Shown here piece by piece: positions 35,984 through 43,867 of a DNA stretch of 43,867 nt (the first letter of the stretch is position 1; the number at the start of each line of letters is the position of its first letter). Origin of the DNA: Limnohabitans sp. Rim8 (GTDB lineage: Bacteria; Pseudomonadota; Gammaproteobacteria; Burkholderiales; Burkholderiaceae_C); assembly GCA_945897795.1 (NCBI GenBank), contig CAMDFT010000016.1, positions 1-43,867 on the forward strand. Reading direction: 5' to 3'. Below the pieces are notes generated by a model. That model had not been told where the DNA came from. It did no database searches and worked only from the letters and a program-made list of their open reading frames with translations. Both the position numbers and the translations under genes were made by a program.

Positions 35984-36979
35984 TTAAGGATTCATGGGTT
36001 TTACACCCAATGCCATGGCACAGCCAATCAATGCCGGTTGTTCTTTGCGTATGACGTAAGTTGGGATCTCCATCATGTATTTTTGAAAACGGCCTTTCGC
36101 TTCAAAAGCAGCCCGGAAACCCGATTGTGCAAAGTACTCACCCAATTGACCGATGACGCCACCACCGATGTAAATGCCTCCCCTGGCGCCTAAAGTCAAA
36201 GCCAAATTGCCAGCTGTATTCCCAAGGAAGCGGCATAGCTGGTCCAAGGCCTCCTCAGATGCGGGGTCAGTGGCGGCCATTCCACGCTGACTCACCTGTA
36301 TCGCATTCAAGGGTTCGGCAGCTGTTGCATTGAGCATGCAAATGGCCTGATACAAATTCTCTAAACCCATGCCAGAAATCACTCGCTCAGCCGAAACATG
36401 AGGGAACATCTGCCAGAGGGTTCGCAAAATGTCAGCTTCGCGCTCGCACGACGGTGAAAGACTGACATGTCCGCCTTCACCAGCAATCGGAACCCAATCG
36501 CCATGGCGGGACCGAACCAAATACGACACACCTAATCCAGTTCCGGGGCCAATCATGCCTTTGGGTGCATTTTCTACAGGTGATCCCTTGCCAATTTGCT
36601 CTAAATCGTTGGTGCCAAAAGCGGGTGCTGCCATGGCCATGGCTTCCCAATCGTTCAGCATGAGCAATTTTTCAAGACCCAAAGTCTGTCGTGTTTTTTC
36701 AATCGAAAATCGCCATTCGTTATTGGTCATCTCCACGACATCGCCAAGAATGGGGTTGGCTATGGCAATGCAAGCATTGACGACCTTTGGATTGCCAATT
36801 TGATGCAGATAATCAGTCACTGCGGTGACCAAGTCTGGAAACTGTCCTGTTGAAAGTACCTTGACCTGAGAGATCGGGGTCTTGTTGCCATACACCAATG
36901 CAAACCGAGCATGGGTTCCGCCCACATCTCCGAGTAGAAAAGGCAATGCTGCTTTTGGAGTTGGTTGATTCTCTGGCAT
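35984..36979 (-). CDS. glk: Glucokinase
   Basis: A 331-aa ROK-unrelated (E. coli-type) glucokinase phosphorylating glucose with ATP. The phosphate-1 motif is LLGDVGGTHARFAL; substrate residues lie in LNDWEAMAMAAP and GKGSPVENAPKGMIGPGTGLGVS, then AGEGGHVSLSP and GGIYIGGGVIGQL. It follows the LacI-type regulator by 12 bp, so it is almost surely co-transcribed with it. In this neighbourhood it would handle glucose released from beta-1,3-glucan. Confidence 0.96.
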   Translation of the reverse strand: MPENQPTPKAALPFLLGDVGGTHARFALVYGNKTPISQVKVLSTGQFPDLVTAVTDYLHQIGNPKVVNACIAIANPILGDVVEMTNNEWRFSIEKTRQTLGLEKLLMLNDWEAMAMAAPAFGTNDLEQIGKGSPVENAPKGMIGPGTGLGVSYLVRSRHGDWVPIAGEGGHVSLSPSCEREADILRTLWQMFPHVSAERVISGMGLENLYQAICMLNATAAEPLNAIQVSQRGMAATDPASEEALDQLCRFLGNTAGNLALTLGARGGIYIGGGVIGQLGEYFAQSGFRAAFEAKGRFQKYMMEIPTYVIRKEQPALIGCAMALGVKPMNP

Positions 36980-36991
36980 CGGTATGTGTTT

Positions 36992-38056
36992 TCAGCGTCG
37001 ATTGATTCGCGTCGACTCACGCACCACCAATTCAGCGGCAACCAACCTAGAAGGTGGGTTTTGCTTGTTCAAGATGTCAATCATCGCTTTCGCCGCTGAA
37101 ACCCCGATTTCATAAACGGACTGGCGAACCGATGTCAAAGGCGGCAAAGTGAAAGCGGAGTGGGGAAGATCGTCAAAGCCGATCAATGAGATGTCTTCCG
37201 GCACCCTCAAGCCGGATCTGTGCAAAGCCAAACGCGCTCCATAGGCCATCTGATCATTGGCCGCCAGCACTGCGGTGAACTGCACACGCGCATCGAGCAA
37301 AGTGTTCATGGCACGAAATCCGCCAGCCTCTTGGTAATCGCTGAAAACGATCAACGACTCATCCAAAGCCATCCCTTTTTTGGAGGCCTCGTCTTTAAAG
37401 CCTTGCAAGCGCTCAGCGGCATCCGGGTGATCCAGTGGCCCCGAGATGAAAGCCACACGCGTGTGACCCAAGGCATGCAAATGGCGAACAGCCAAACTGG
37501 CACCCTCGGTATTGTCAAAGTCAATGCTGAACAATCCGCTCGCACTCAAACGCCTGCCCGTGACCACCACCGGGATGGTGGCCGCCATATCGACCAAAGT
37601 TTCGTCGGCCAACTTGCCCGTCAAGACAATGATGCCGTCCACCTTGCGCTCTTGCAGCATGAACAAGCGGTTCTTTTCTTCGGCCTCGTTCCAATGCCCG
37701 CTGACAAACAAAGGCACGTAATTGGCTTTGTGCAATTCGTCTTCGATGCCGCGCAAGGCCTCGCCGTAGTAAGGGCTGTCAATGAACTGCGTCAACACCC
37801 CAATGCTCATGGTGCGCCCGCCAGCCAAACTGCGGGCAGCCGGATCGGGCCGGAAACCCAACTCCTCGATCACGGCTTTTACCAAGGCTTGTTTTTCCTC
37901 GCTTACCTGCGCCGTGCCATTCAAGATGCGCGAGACGGTGCTGGGCGAAACACCGGCTTTTTGGGCCACCATGCCCAGGGTGGTCCTCATGGTTTTTACG
38001 TTTCGACTGACTGGAGAGTCCGGGGCATTGGCCACGGTGGCTGTTTCTTTATGCAT
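36992..38056 (-). CDS. LacI-family transcriptional regulator of the glucan locus
   Basis: A 354-aa regulator. The helix-turn-helix lies at about residues 25-45 (LGMVAQKAGVSPSTVSRILNG), followed by the hinge helix (PDPAARSLAGGRT) and a periplasmic-binding-protein-like effector domain from about 80 onwards. It probably binds the 14-bp palindromes TGAAAGCGCTTTCA found at three promoters of the surrounding glucanase genes; the central CpG is typical of LacI-family operators. No such site lies in front of the gene itself. The effector, likely a glucose or glucan oligosaccharide, is inferred from context. Confidence 0.93.
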   Translation of the reverse strand: MHKETATVANAPDSPVSRNVKTMRTTLGMVAQKAGVSPSTVSRILNGTAQVSEEKQALVKAVIEELGFRPDPAARSLAGGRTMSIGVLTQFIDSPYYGEALRGIEDELHKANYVPLFVSGHWNEAEEKNRLFMLQERKVDGIIVLTGKLADETLVDMAATIPVVVTGRRLSASGLFSIDFDNTEGASLAVRHLHALGHTRVAFISGPLDHPDAAERLQGFKDEASKKGMALDESLIVFSDYQEAGGFRAMNTLLDARVQFTAVLAANDQMAYGARLALHRSGLRVPEDISLIGFDDLPHSAFTLPPLTSVRQSVYEIGVSAAKAMIDILNKQNPPSRLVAAELVVRESTRINRR

Positions 38057-38143
38057 TCTTCATGTGGTCGATAGGTGGAAGCATAACTATTATGGTCTTT
38101 AAATGTTACGCCCTCTGCGTTCTTTCACAGAATGCGATTGGAC

Positions 38144-39886
38144 TCATTTGGACCAATAAACAGCATCCACTTTCAAGGACGTGGTGTTGCCTGCGGTGTT
38201 GGCCGTTTTGGCGTAACGGTCGGCAATCACGAAGGGGTTGGTCACACGGCTCAGGTCAAAAACCGAGGCAACAGAATTTTCCATGCCATAGGCCTTGGCC
38301 CCCGCAGCCTTGATGGCCGCGATAGGGATCGACACCTGGTGCCACTGCCCATCGTTGTCATAACCGTATTGGCCCGGACTGATCGCAAGGTAAACGTCGT
38401 ACAGGCTGCTGTCTGCAGCGGTACCTGTCAAAAAGCCCACTTCAATTTTGCCGGGGTAAGTGGTTTTGATGCTGAAGTTCAGTCGGCCCGTGCTGGTGTC
38501 AAAGTTGCTAAGGTCGTCAGGGCTGTTGTCGATGGCAAAAGTCATGCCCCAACCCCACACCAAGGGCCTTGGCGTGATTTGCCAACTGTGGGGGCCGTCG
38601 TTGGCATCGGCATCGGTGTTGCTGCCCACAGCGGTTGCGGTGGTGCCACTTTCCCAAGCGTTAAGCACCGGTGTCACGACAGGCGTGGCTTCCCCATTTG
38701 TGACTGTGTCGGCATACACCGTGTAACGGTTGGCCGTGATACGCGCGTTGCTTTGCACGGCCACGTAATGGGTAGCGTCGGCCACCGCACAGCTGCCGGT
38801 TTCGGCCACAAAGTCATTGCTCAGGCCTTGCACAGCACAACGCGCTTGCCGTGCCACGTTGAACAAGCCCCACTTGTCATCACTGAGTTTCCAGGGTTCA
38901 TCGAATCCGGCAAACAGGACGATGTTCTGAGGACCCGTTCCACTGTTCTTCCAGACCTTGAGTCGGTCCCAGTACATTTTTTGGTTGATCGGGCTGGCCC
39001 TTTGAACTTCGTTGCCGGAAGGGACGGCTTTCCAGCCTGTTTCGCCGATCACGATAGGGGTTTGCGTCAGGCCCAAGGCCGTTAACTTGGTTTTGACCGC
39101 AGAGTATTCAAATTTTGCACGGTTGATGGCCGCATCCATCATGGCCACAGCCCGATCTGCTTCAGGCACAGCTTGTTGCTGCCAATCCCACAATCCTGGG
39201 CTGTGAATCGTATCCAGCAAAGGGTAGGTGTGCATGGCCACAAAGTCCACCGCAGCCAACAGGCTTTTGGCATCTTGCTCGATCGACTCCTGCGCCAGCA
39301 CCGCCCAGTTCTCGTCGGTGGTCACCGGCTGAGTCACCGCATTTCTGACTTGCTGGATGTAGCGCAACAAATTGGCCGAGGTTTGCGGCTGGCGGCTCCA
39401 TGAAACCAAGGTCTCGTTGCCCACACTCACGGCCAAGACCTGCGTTTTGTAGGCATTGGCCAAGGCAATGCCACGGGCAATTTCTTGCTGATTGCCTGTT
39501 TCAGACCCGCTCCCCGAAGACACCCAAAGGCCCAGCATCACCTTCATGCTCAAGTTTTGTTCGGTGATGACTTCCAGCACCTTTTTGGCCACGGCGTCAG
39601 AGCTGTCAAACAGGCGAATTAAGCCTATCCCCGCTTTGCCCAGCAAGACCAAATCCTCTTGAATCATGGCCTTGGTGATGGTTTCTGAATCACGGTTTGA
39701 CGTCCGGTAGGGCGAATACGCCACTGCTTGGGCCAATGTAAAAGCCGCCGGCAGCGCCCGCACGGTCACGGCATTAGTGGCTGCAGGGCCGCCACCGCCC
39801 CCGCAACCCCAAAGGCTGGTGCTAAGCAACACAGCACTCAAAACCCAGAGCGCAAAATTGTGTGGTTTTTGGGATGCGAGTTTCAT
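38144..39886 (-). CDS. GH17 beta-1,3-glucanase lipoprotein
   Basis: A 580-aa surface or periplasmic lipoprotein: the lipobox is SLWGC with Cys 28, followed by five glycines. The GH17 barrel spans about residues 50-360. The acid/base is E158 in VSVGNETL and the nucleophile E282 in IVIGETGW, the two GH17 signatures; DFVAMHTYP lies between them. Residues about 366-580 form a separate beta-rich domain resembling a carbohydrate-binding module, with no family I can name. The start at 39886 is chosen from the lipobox position. It begins 25 bp after the porin gene on the same strand. Confidence 0.93.
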   Translation of the reverse strand: MKLASQKPHNFALWVLSAVLLSTSLWGCGGGGGPAATNAVTVRALPAAFTLAQAVAYSPYRTSNRDSETITKAMIQEDLVLLGKAGIGLIRLFDSSDAVAKKVLEVITEQNLSMKVMLGLWVSSGSGSETGNQQEIARGIALANAYKTQVLAVSVGNETLVSWSRQPQTSANLLRYIQQVRNAVTQPVTTDENWAVLAQESIEQDAKSLLAAVDFVAMHTYPLLDTIHSPGLWDWQQQAVPEADRAVAMMDAAINRAKFEYSAVKTKLTALGLTQTPIVIGETGWKAVPSGNEVQRASPINQKMYWDRLKVWKNSGTGPQNIVLFAGFDEPWKLSDDKWGLFNVARQARCAVQGLSNDFVAETGSCAVADATHYVAVQSNARITANRYTVYADTVTNGEATPVVTPVLNAWESGTTATAVGSNTDADANDGPHSWQITPRPLVWGWGMTFAIDNSPDDLSNFDTSTGRLNFSIKTTYPGKIEVGFLTGTAADSSLYDVYLAISPGQYGYDNDGQWHQVSIPIAAIKAAGAKAYGMENSVASVFDLSRVTNPFVIADRYAKTANTAGNTTSLKVDAVYWSK

Positions 39887-39911
39887 GCTGTTTTCAGGGC
39901 TTTTGGATGCA

Positions 39912-41240
39912 TCAGAAGGTGTAAACCACACCAGCACCTGCCCAGTTGCCTGATCGGGCTACGCGCGAGTCCACCCCTGTGAAAGCGGCATGACCTGGCA
40001 TGCTCATGGGTGCCAAGCCTTTTTTGCCATAGTTCACAACGCCTGCAAAACCATAGACCGCAAAGCCAGGTTGGATTTCATAGCCCACACCCACGGTGTT
40101 GAGCATCATGGTGTTGGACTGGCCCCGCTCCACTGGGTTTTTGGTGTGGGCTTTGCCCATATAAACCATGCCAGTGTTCACGTTCCATTGCGGCGCAAAT
40201 TTGTAGACCAAGCCCAAGCTAATGTCGGTAGTACTGGCGTTGTAGGCCTTGCTTGAAGCGTCAACACCGTCCACGTTGAACATGTCATTCCACAGTGCAT
40301 TGGGAGCAACATAATTGGTCACCACCGCTTTCGTGCCACTCCATGTGTTGTGCCGAATGCCACCATACAAGTCAGTTTTGGCATTGAGTTGGTAACGCGC
40401 CATCAGCATCAAGATCGATTGCTTGTTGCCATCGACCAACAGGGGTTGGTTGTTTTGACCGATGAATGGCGCGGTGGTGGTGGTGGCGACAAATGGGGCG
40501 TGGCCCCAAGCCACGGCTTGACCATTTTTGCCGGTTTGTGCAATGGCATCCAGAGTCAAAGGGCCTTTGACATATTTGGCATAAAGCTCATAAAACGCTG
40601 GCTTGTTGACTTTGTGCTGAGCGTCCCCTGCGTCATAAGTAGCCTCGATGTAGAGGTCCCCCGCAGCCACATCCATCAAGGGCAAGCCCACACGCACAGC
40701 ACGCTGCAACAAGCCATAACCCGCACCGCTAGAACCCCAAGAATCGGCAATACCCACATTGGTGCCGTAAGGGTAGTCTGCCAAACTCCAACTGCGCGTT
40801 GGGAATGCGCCCACTTGGACCGACCCGAAATCTTCGTGTTTCAAGGTGACGTTCTTCTCGTACCAAATGCCCTCGATGTCTTGCTTGCCATCGCGCCAGC
40901 GCTGGCTGATCAATCCCTTGATCTTGACGCCCTTGCCCAAATCAAAGTCACGGGTAGCCAAGTACGGTTGAAACAAGGTCACTTTGTTTTCAGCCGTTCC
41001 AAATTTTTTGCCTTCAGCCAAGGCATCGGCCCAAGGACGATGGCGGTTTTCACCTGCGTTCAGTTGGCAATCGCTGCACTGGTTGCTGGCGCGTGAAATT
41101 TCTGCTTTTGCAAAGCCTGTCAGCGTGAAGGGGCCGAATTCGACGGCCATGGCATTTTGCCCAGCAGCCAATCCCGCACCCAATACAAACAGGCTGGTGA
41201 CTTGGCGAATCTTTTGGGCCGATTTTGTTTTTTTGTTCAT
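39912..41240 (-). CDS. Outer-membrane porin of the glucan locus
   Basis: A 442-aa beta-barrel. A signal peptide (residues about 1-32, ending GLAAGQNAMA) is followed by EFGPFTLTGFAKAE, alternating beta-strands, and a terminal Phe (GAGVVYTF) that is recognised by the BAM machinery. An unusual pair of cysteines, CSDC, lies early in the mature chain. A GAGGAA ribosome site lies 6 nt before the ATG at 41240. A LacI-type operator overlaps the predicted transcription start. It is likely the uptake route for oligosaccharides; no TonB receptor or SusC/D pair is present. Confidence 0.9.
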   Translation of the reverse strand: MNKKTKSAQKIRQVTSLFVLGAGLAAGQNAMAVEFGPFTLTGFAKAEISRASNQCSDCQLNAGENRHRPWADALAEGKKFGTAENKVTLFQPYLATRDFDLGKGVKIKGLISQRWRDGKQDIEGIWYEKNVTLKHEDFGSVQVGAFPTRSWSLADYPYGTNVGIADSWGSSGAGYGLLQRAVRVGLPLMDVAAGDLYIEATYDAGDAQHKVNKPAFYELYAKYVKGPLTLDAIAQTGKNGQAVAWGHAPFVATTTTAPFIGQNNQPLLVDGNKQSILMLMARYQLNAKTDLYGGIRHNTWSGTKAVVTNYVAPNALWNDMFNVDGVDASSKAYNASTTDISLGLVYKFAPQWNVNTGMVYMGKAHTKNPVERGQSNTMMLNTVGVGYEIQPGFAVYGFAGVVNYGKKGLAPMSMPGHAAFTGVDSRVARSGNWAGAGVVYTF

Positions 41241-41255
41241 GTTTTCCTCGTGAAT

Positions 41256-41269
41256 TGAAAGCGCTTTCA
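41256..41269. promoter_or_regulatory. LacI-type operator O1 (porin promoter)
   Basis: Perfect palindrome TGAAAGCGCTTTCA. It lies just downstream of the porin -10 hexamer, covering the expected start of transcription. Identical to O2 and O3; O1 and O2 centres are 120 bp apart. Confidence 0.93.
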
Positions 41270-41271
41270 CT

Positions 41272-41300
41272 AGGTTATCGGCCTCGTATTAGCATGTCAA
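41272..41300 (-). promoter_or_regulatory. Sigma70-type promoter of porin-GH17
   Basis: On the minus strand the -35 is TTGACA (41300-41295), a perfect consensus, the spacer is 17 bp, and the -10 is TAACCT (41277-41272). The operator O1 follows at once, so repression would block start-site access. Confidence 0.75.
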
Positions 41301-41366
41301 TCCTTTTAGATAAGGGTTTACCCAAATATGCTGTGATAGATTTTATCTAATTTAATGGAAAACCCT

Positions 41367-41396
41367 TAAACATTTTGAAAGCGCTTTCATTATTAT
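41367..41396 (+). promoter_or_regulatory. Possible promoter of the GH81 gene
   Basis: A -35-like TAAACA (41367-41372) and a good -10 TATTAT (41391-41396) are separated by 18 bp. Operator O2 (41376-41389) lies wholly in the spacer. The -35 element is weak, so an activator may help. Confidence 0.5.
41376..41389. promoter_or_regulatory. LacI-type operator O2 (GH81 promoter)
   Basis: Perfect palindrome TGAAAGCGCTTTCA, identical to O1 and O3, located 48 bp before the GH81 start codon and between its predicted -35 and -10 elements. Confidence 0.93.
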
Positions 41397-41436
41397 TTGA
41401 CATGACTTTTAATTTCGCTTGAACGCCGTTCACTCC

Positions 41437-43722
41437 ATGCCACTTGCACAACGTATTTTGAGCATCGCTATTGGCAGCCTGCTTTTCAGCGGCGCTGGCT
41501 TTGCCCAGCCCCTGATGTCCTTAGGGGCCGGTCAAGTGTTGCTTGCCCCTCGCAGCAGCGACAACGCACCCCCGCCTGCCATGGGCCTGACCGATGCCAT
41601 GAAAAAGCAAGCGGTTCCCACCAACCAGTGGTACTCGGGCCTGGTGTTCAGCCCCAAAGCCGAGGTGCTGTTTGCCCAACCTTATTCCGTTCGTGCAGCG
41701 GATACGGGTTTTGAATTGGCCTTGCCCACCCGTGTGGTCATCCCCACCGAACGCAAAGATACCGAAATTCATTACCCCCACCGTGCGCCTTTGGTCATTT
41801 CCCCTGTGGCCTTCAAAGCCAGCAAAGGCAAGCTGGCCAAAGCCAGTGATTGGGCCATCGACATCGCCATGGGCACTGGACAAGACCGCTTTGACATGAC
41901 CGTGGGTCACGGCAGTCCCTATGTGTTTGGCCACATCAGCAGGGGGGCTGTCCGCTTCCAAACTGCCGCAACTGCCCAACGCACCGACTTGTCCGCAGAC
42001 CCCAGGGTGCTCACCCTGCAAAGCGGCGGCCAAACCTTTGCCCTGTTTGGCCCCACCGGAGTGCGCTGGGAACAAAGCAGCGACAAGCAATGGATCGCCC
42101 ATTTGCCTGAAGGCAAAACATATTTTTCTGCCGCTGTTTTGCCCGATCTCAAGCCAGAAACTCTGGCATTGTTCACCCACCACGCCTATGCCTTCCCCAC
42201 CGACACCCAAGTGCAGTGGCGTTACAACGAAGGCAACAACGCGCTCAAAACCGACTACGTGGTGAAAACCCAAGTCATGGAAGGCGATGAGAAACAAACC
42301 CTGCTCGGCCTGTACCCTCACCATTGGTTTCAAAACGCCTCCGTCAAGGACCAATTTTTTTCGCAATACGACACGATCCGTGGTGCGGTGCGTGTCTTGG
42401 CTGGCAACCAGTTCTCAACCGAATTGGCTTACCGGGGTTTTGTGCCCTATTGGCCGGGCCTGAAGGAACACCCACGCGCCGCCGAACTCAAAGACCTTTT
42501 GAAGGCCGATGTGCGCAACGCCCGCCGCAACATGCTGCAAATTGGCAATGGGCCGTATTGGCAAGGCAAAGGCCTGCAGCGCATTGCCAAAGTCATGGAC
42601 GTGGCCGAACAAGAAGGCGATGCCGAGGCCACCGAGCGTTTGCAAAGCTTGATCAAGGGCCGCATTGAGCAATGGTTTTCGGGCAAGAACCGCAACACCT
42701 ATTTCCACCTGGACAAAAGCTTGGGCACGGTGCTGGCTTATCCGGAAGAGTATTTTTCTGTGGTGCAAATGAACGACCACCACTTTCACTACGGGTATTG
42801 GATTCGCACCATGGCCGATTTGGCGCTGCGCGATCCTGACTGGACGTCCGATCCTAAGTGGGGCGCTATGACCCAATTACTGATCAAGGACATCGCCACT
42901 GCCGAGCGCGGCCGTGCGGACTTTCCGTTCTTGCGTAACTTTGACATCTACGAAGGCCACTCATGGGCCTCGGGCATTGGCCTGGGCGACTTGGGCAACA
43001 ACCAAGAATCCTCATCCGAAGCCATCAATGCATGGGCCGCACTGATCTTGTGGGCCGATATTCGCGGTGACAAAGCGCTTCGCGACTTGGGCATTTACCT
43101 ATACACCACCGAAATCGAAGCCATACGCCACTACTGGTTTGATGTGCACAACATCGTGTTTGCACCCGAATACAAAAACAAAGAAGTCAGCATGTTGTTT
43201 GGTGCCGCCTACAAGCACAACACCTGGTGGACCGACGAGCCCCGGCAGATCAAGGGCATCAACTTGCTGCCCATCACCACCAGTTCCACCTATTTGGGCA
43301 TGGACCCCGCCCACACCAAACGCAGCCTGGCCACTTTGCCCGAAGACACCCGCATTTTTGAATCGCGTGGCAAACGCGCCGACCCCACCGACATGTGGCA
43401 AGACCTGTTTGCCAAGTACATGGCCCTGACCGACCCCAAAGCCGCCTTAGCCATGTGGGACCGCTGGGGTGCTGTTGAGCTGGGCGACACCCGCACCCAC
43501 GCACTGCACTTTATGTTGAGCCTGGAAAAAATGGGTGCCCCCGATTTCAGCGTCAGCGCCAACCACGCTTTGTATTCAGTCTTCAACCGCGCAGATGGCC
43601 TGAGGACCTACCTGGCCTACAACACTGGCTCACAAGCTAAGACCGTGACCTTCAGCGATGGGCAAGTGCTGCAAGTGCCACCCCGAAGCCTGGCGCAGGC
43701 CAGCAAAAAAGTTCCCCCCTGA
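41437..43722 (+). CDS. Secreted GH81 endo-beta-1,3-glucanase
   Basis: A 761-aa enzyme hydrolysing beta-1,3-glucan (laminarin/curdlan type). A signal peptide (ISIAIGSLLFSGAGFA-like, cleavage about residue 23) is followed by the GH81 beta-sandwich with PTNQWYSGLVF and then the (alpha/alpha)6 catalytic domain: D447 in MNDHHFHYGYW, E524 and E528 in NNQESSSEAINAW. The D-77-E-4-E spacing equals that reported for T. fusca Lam81A (from memory). HSWASGIGLGDLG and PITTSSTYLGMDP are further family marks. The start at the ATG 41437 is chosen; a TTG six codons earlier (41419) is possible. Neither has a clear Shine-Dalgarno sequence. Length is normal. Confidence 0.93.
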   Translation: MPLAQRILSIAIGSLLFSGAGFAQPLMSLGAGQVLLAPRSSDNAPPPAMGLTDAMKKQAVPTNQWYSGLVFSPKAEVLFAQPYSVRAADTGFELALPTRVVIPTERKDTEIHYPHRAPLVISPVAFKASKGKLAKASDWAIDIAMGTGQDRFDMTVGHGSPYVFGHISRGAVRFQTAATAQRTDLSADPRVLTLQSGGQTFALFGPTGVRWEQSSDKQWIAHLPEGKTYFSAAVLPDLKPETLALFTHHAYAFPTDTQVQWRYNEGNNALKTDYVVKTQVMEGDEKQTLLGLYPHHWFQNASVKDQFFSQYDTIRGAVRVLAGNQFSTELAYRGFVPYWPGLKEHPRAAELKDLLKADVRNARRNMLQIGNGPYWQGKGLQRIAKVMDVAEQEGDAEATERLQSLIKGRIEQWFSGKNRNTYFHLDKSLGTVLAYPEEYFSVVQMNDHHFHYGYWIRTMADLALRDPDWTSDPKWGAMTQLLIKDIATAERGRADFPFLRNFDIYEGHSWASGIGLGDLGNNQESSSEAINAWAALILWADIRGDKALRDLGIYLYTTEIEAIRHYWFDVHNIVFAPEYKNKEVSMLFGAAYKHNTWWTDEPRQIKGINLLPITTSSTYLGMDPAHTKRSLATLPEDTRIFESRGKRADPTDMWQDLFAKYMALTDPKAALAMWDRWGAVELGDTRTHALHFMLSLEKMGAPDFSVSANHALYSVFNRADGLRTYLAYNTGSQAKTVTFSDGQVLQVPPRSLAQASKKVPP

Positions 43723-43762
43723 GCCCCTTTTTCAACCCCTAGCGCAATCTATTCATCAAAAA

Positions 43763-43776
43763 TGAAAGCGCTTTCA
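43763..43776. promoter_or_regulatory. LacI-type operator O3 (truncated lipoprotein gene)
   Basis: Perfect palindrome TGAAAGCGCTTTCA between the GH81 stop codon and the start of the next gene (25 bp before its ATG). It places that gene in the same regulon and suggests it has its own promoter or is controlled by a roadblock. Confidence 0.9.
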
Positions 43777-43800
43777 ATTAAAACCCGAAGGAGACCTTCA

Positions 43801-43867
43801 TGCGATCATTCCCAACCAAACTTTCCGCTTGCGCCATCGCAGCCGCCGCATTGCTTTCAGCGTGCGG
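43801..43867 (+). CDS. Lipoprotein, 3-prime truncated by window end
   Basis: Only the first 22 residues are visible: a lipoprotein signal with n-region MRSFPTK, a hydrophobic stretch and the lipobox LLSAC at the very end. AAGGAG lies 7 nt before the ATG, a strong ribosome site. It is in the GH81 direction and behind operator O3, so it belongs to the glucan regulon. Candidates by context are a further glucanase (GH16, GH17) or a surface binding protein; the visible part cannot decide. Confidence 0.8.

Noticed and set aside
38117..38135. Hairpin GCGTTCT / AGAATGC between the GH17 gene and the lacI-type gene
   Set aside because: Stem of seven with a mismatch or wobble and no U-run on the relevant strand; too weak for a terminator and unlike the operators.

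Overview
The window reads as a chromosomal segment of a betaproteobacterium of the order Burkholderiales, most likely family Comamonadaceae (Limnohabitans/Rhodoferax/Polaromonas-like). The GC content is high. Several gene clusters have orders I associate with that family: accB-accC-prmA-DUF3426, tldD-aroG next to mpl, gpsA-secB-grxC-rhodanese facing gpmA-ctpA-moeB, a class Ia nrdA (about 975 aa) followed by nrdB, and a lysine/alanine-repeat histone H1-like protein. The genus is an inference; there is no rRNA or tRNA in the window.

Layout. 1-1639: a complete IS1380-like insertion sequence whose left terminus is base 1 of the window, inserted 6 bp before a [2Fe-2S] ferredoxin gene. 1.6-5.1 kb: ferredoxin, ffh (minus), a CcsA/YpjD-type membrane protein, a small PP0621-like protein and ampD. 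5.4-10.4 kb: ribonucleotide reductase nrdA-nrdB behind a well-formed promoter flanked and overlapped by two NrdR boxes, then the H1-like gene and a strong terminator. 10.4-15.4 kb (minus): tlpA-like and accB-accC-prmA-DUF3426, preceded by a nucleotidyltransferase-like gene. 15.4-19.6 kb: mpl (plus) facing aroG and tldD (minus). Between tldD and aroG lies a 24-codon leader peptide with eight consecutive aromatic codons followed by mutually exclusive antiterminator/terminator stems, a textbook-shaped attenuator. 19.7-24.1 kb (minus): a beta-hydroxyacid dehydrogenase, rodA, gpsA, secB, grxC and a rhodanese. 24.2-27.3 kb (plus): gpmA, ctpA-type protease, MoeB/ThiF. 27.3-35.8 kb is more accessory: exported nuclease, orphan Bug receptor plus sulfatase, OmpA-like lipoprotein, SulP permease, an exported unknown, an SbmA/BacA-like protein with a cupin, and several REP-like palindromes.

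35.9-43.9 kb is the most coherent accessory system: an apparent beta-1,3-glucan (laminarin-type) utilisation regulon. It has glucokinase, a LacI-family regulator, a GH17 lipoprotein glucanase, an outer-membrane porin, a secreted GH81 endo-beta-1,3-glucanase and the start of another lipoprotein cut by the window end. Three identical 14-bp perfect palindromes (TGAAAGCGCTTTCA) sit at the porin, GH81 and truncated-gene promoters and define the regulon from sequence alone. Inferred flow: secreted or surface glucanases cut the polymer, the porin admits oligosaccharides, and glucose is phosphorylated by Glk, all under LacI-type repression. Uptake across the inner membrane and oligosaccharide hydrolysis are not encoded in the visible part.

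Themes across the window: murein recycling and shape (AmpD, Mpl, RodA), redox (ferredoxin, TlpA, GrxC, rhodanese), protein export (Ffh, SecB), and DNA precursor supply under NrdR control.
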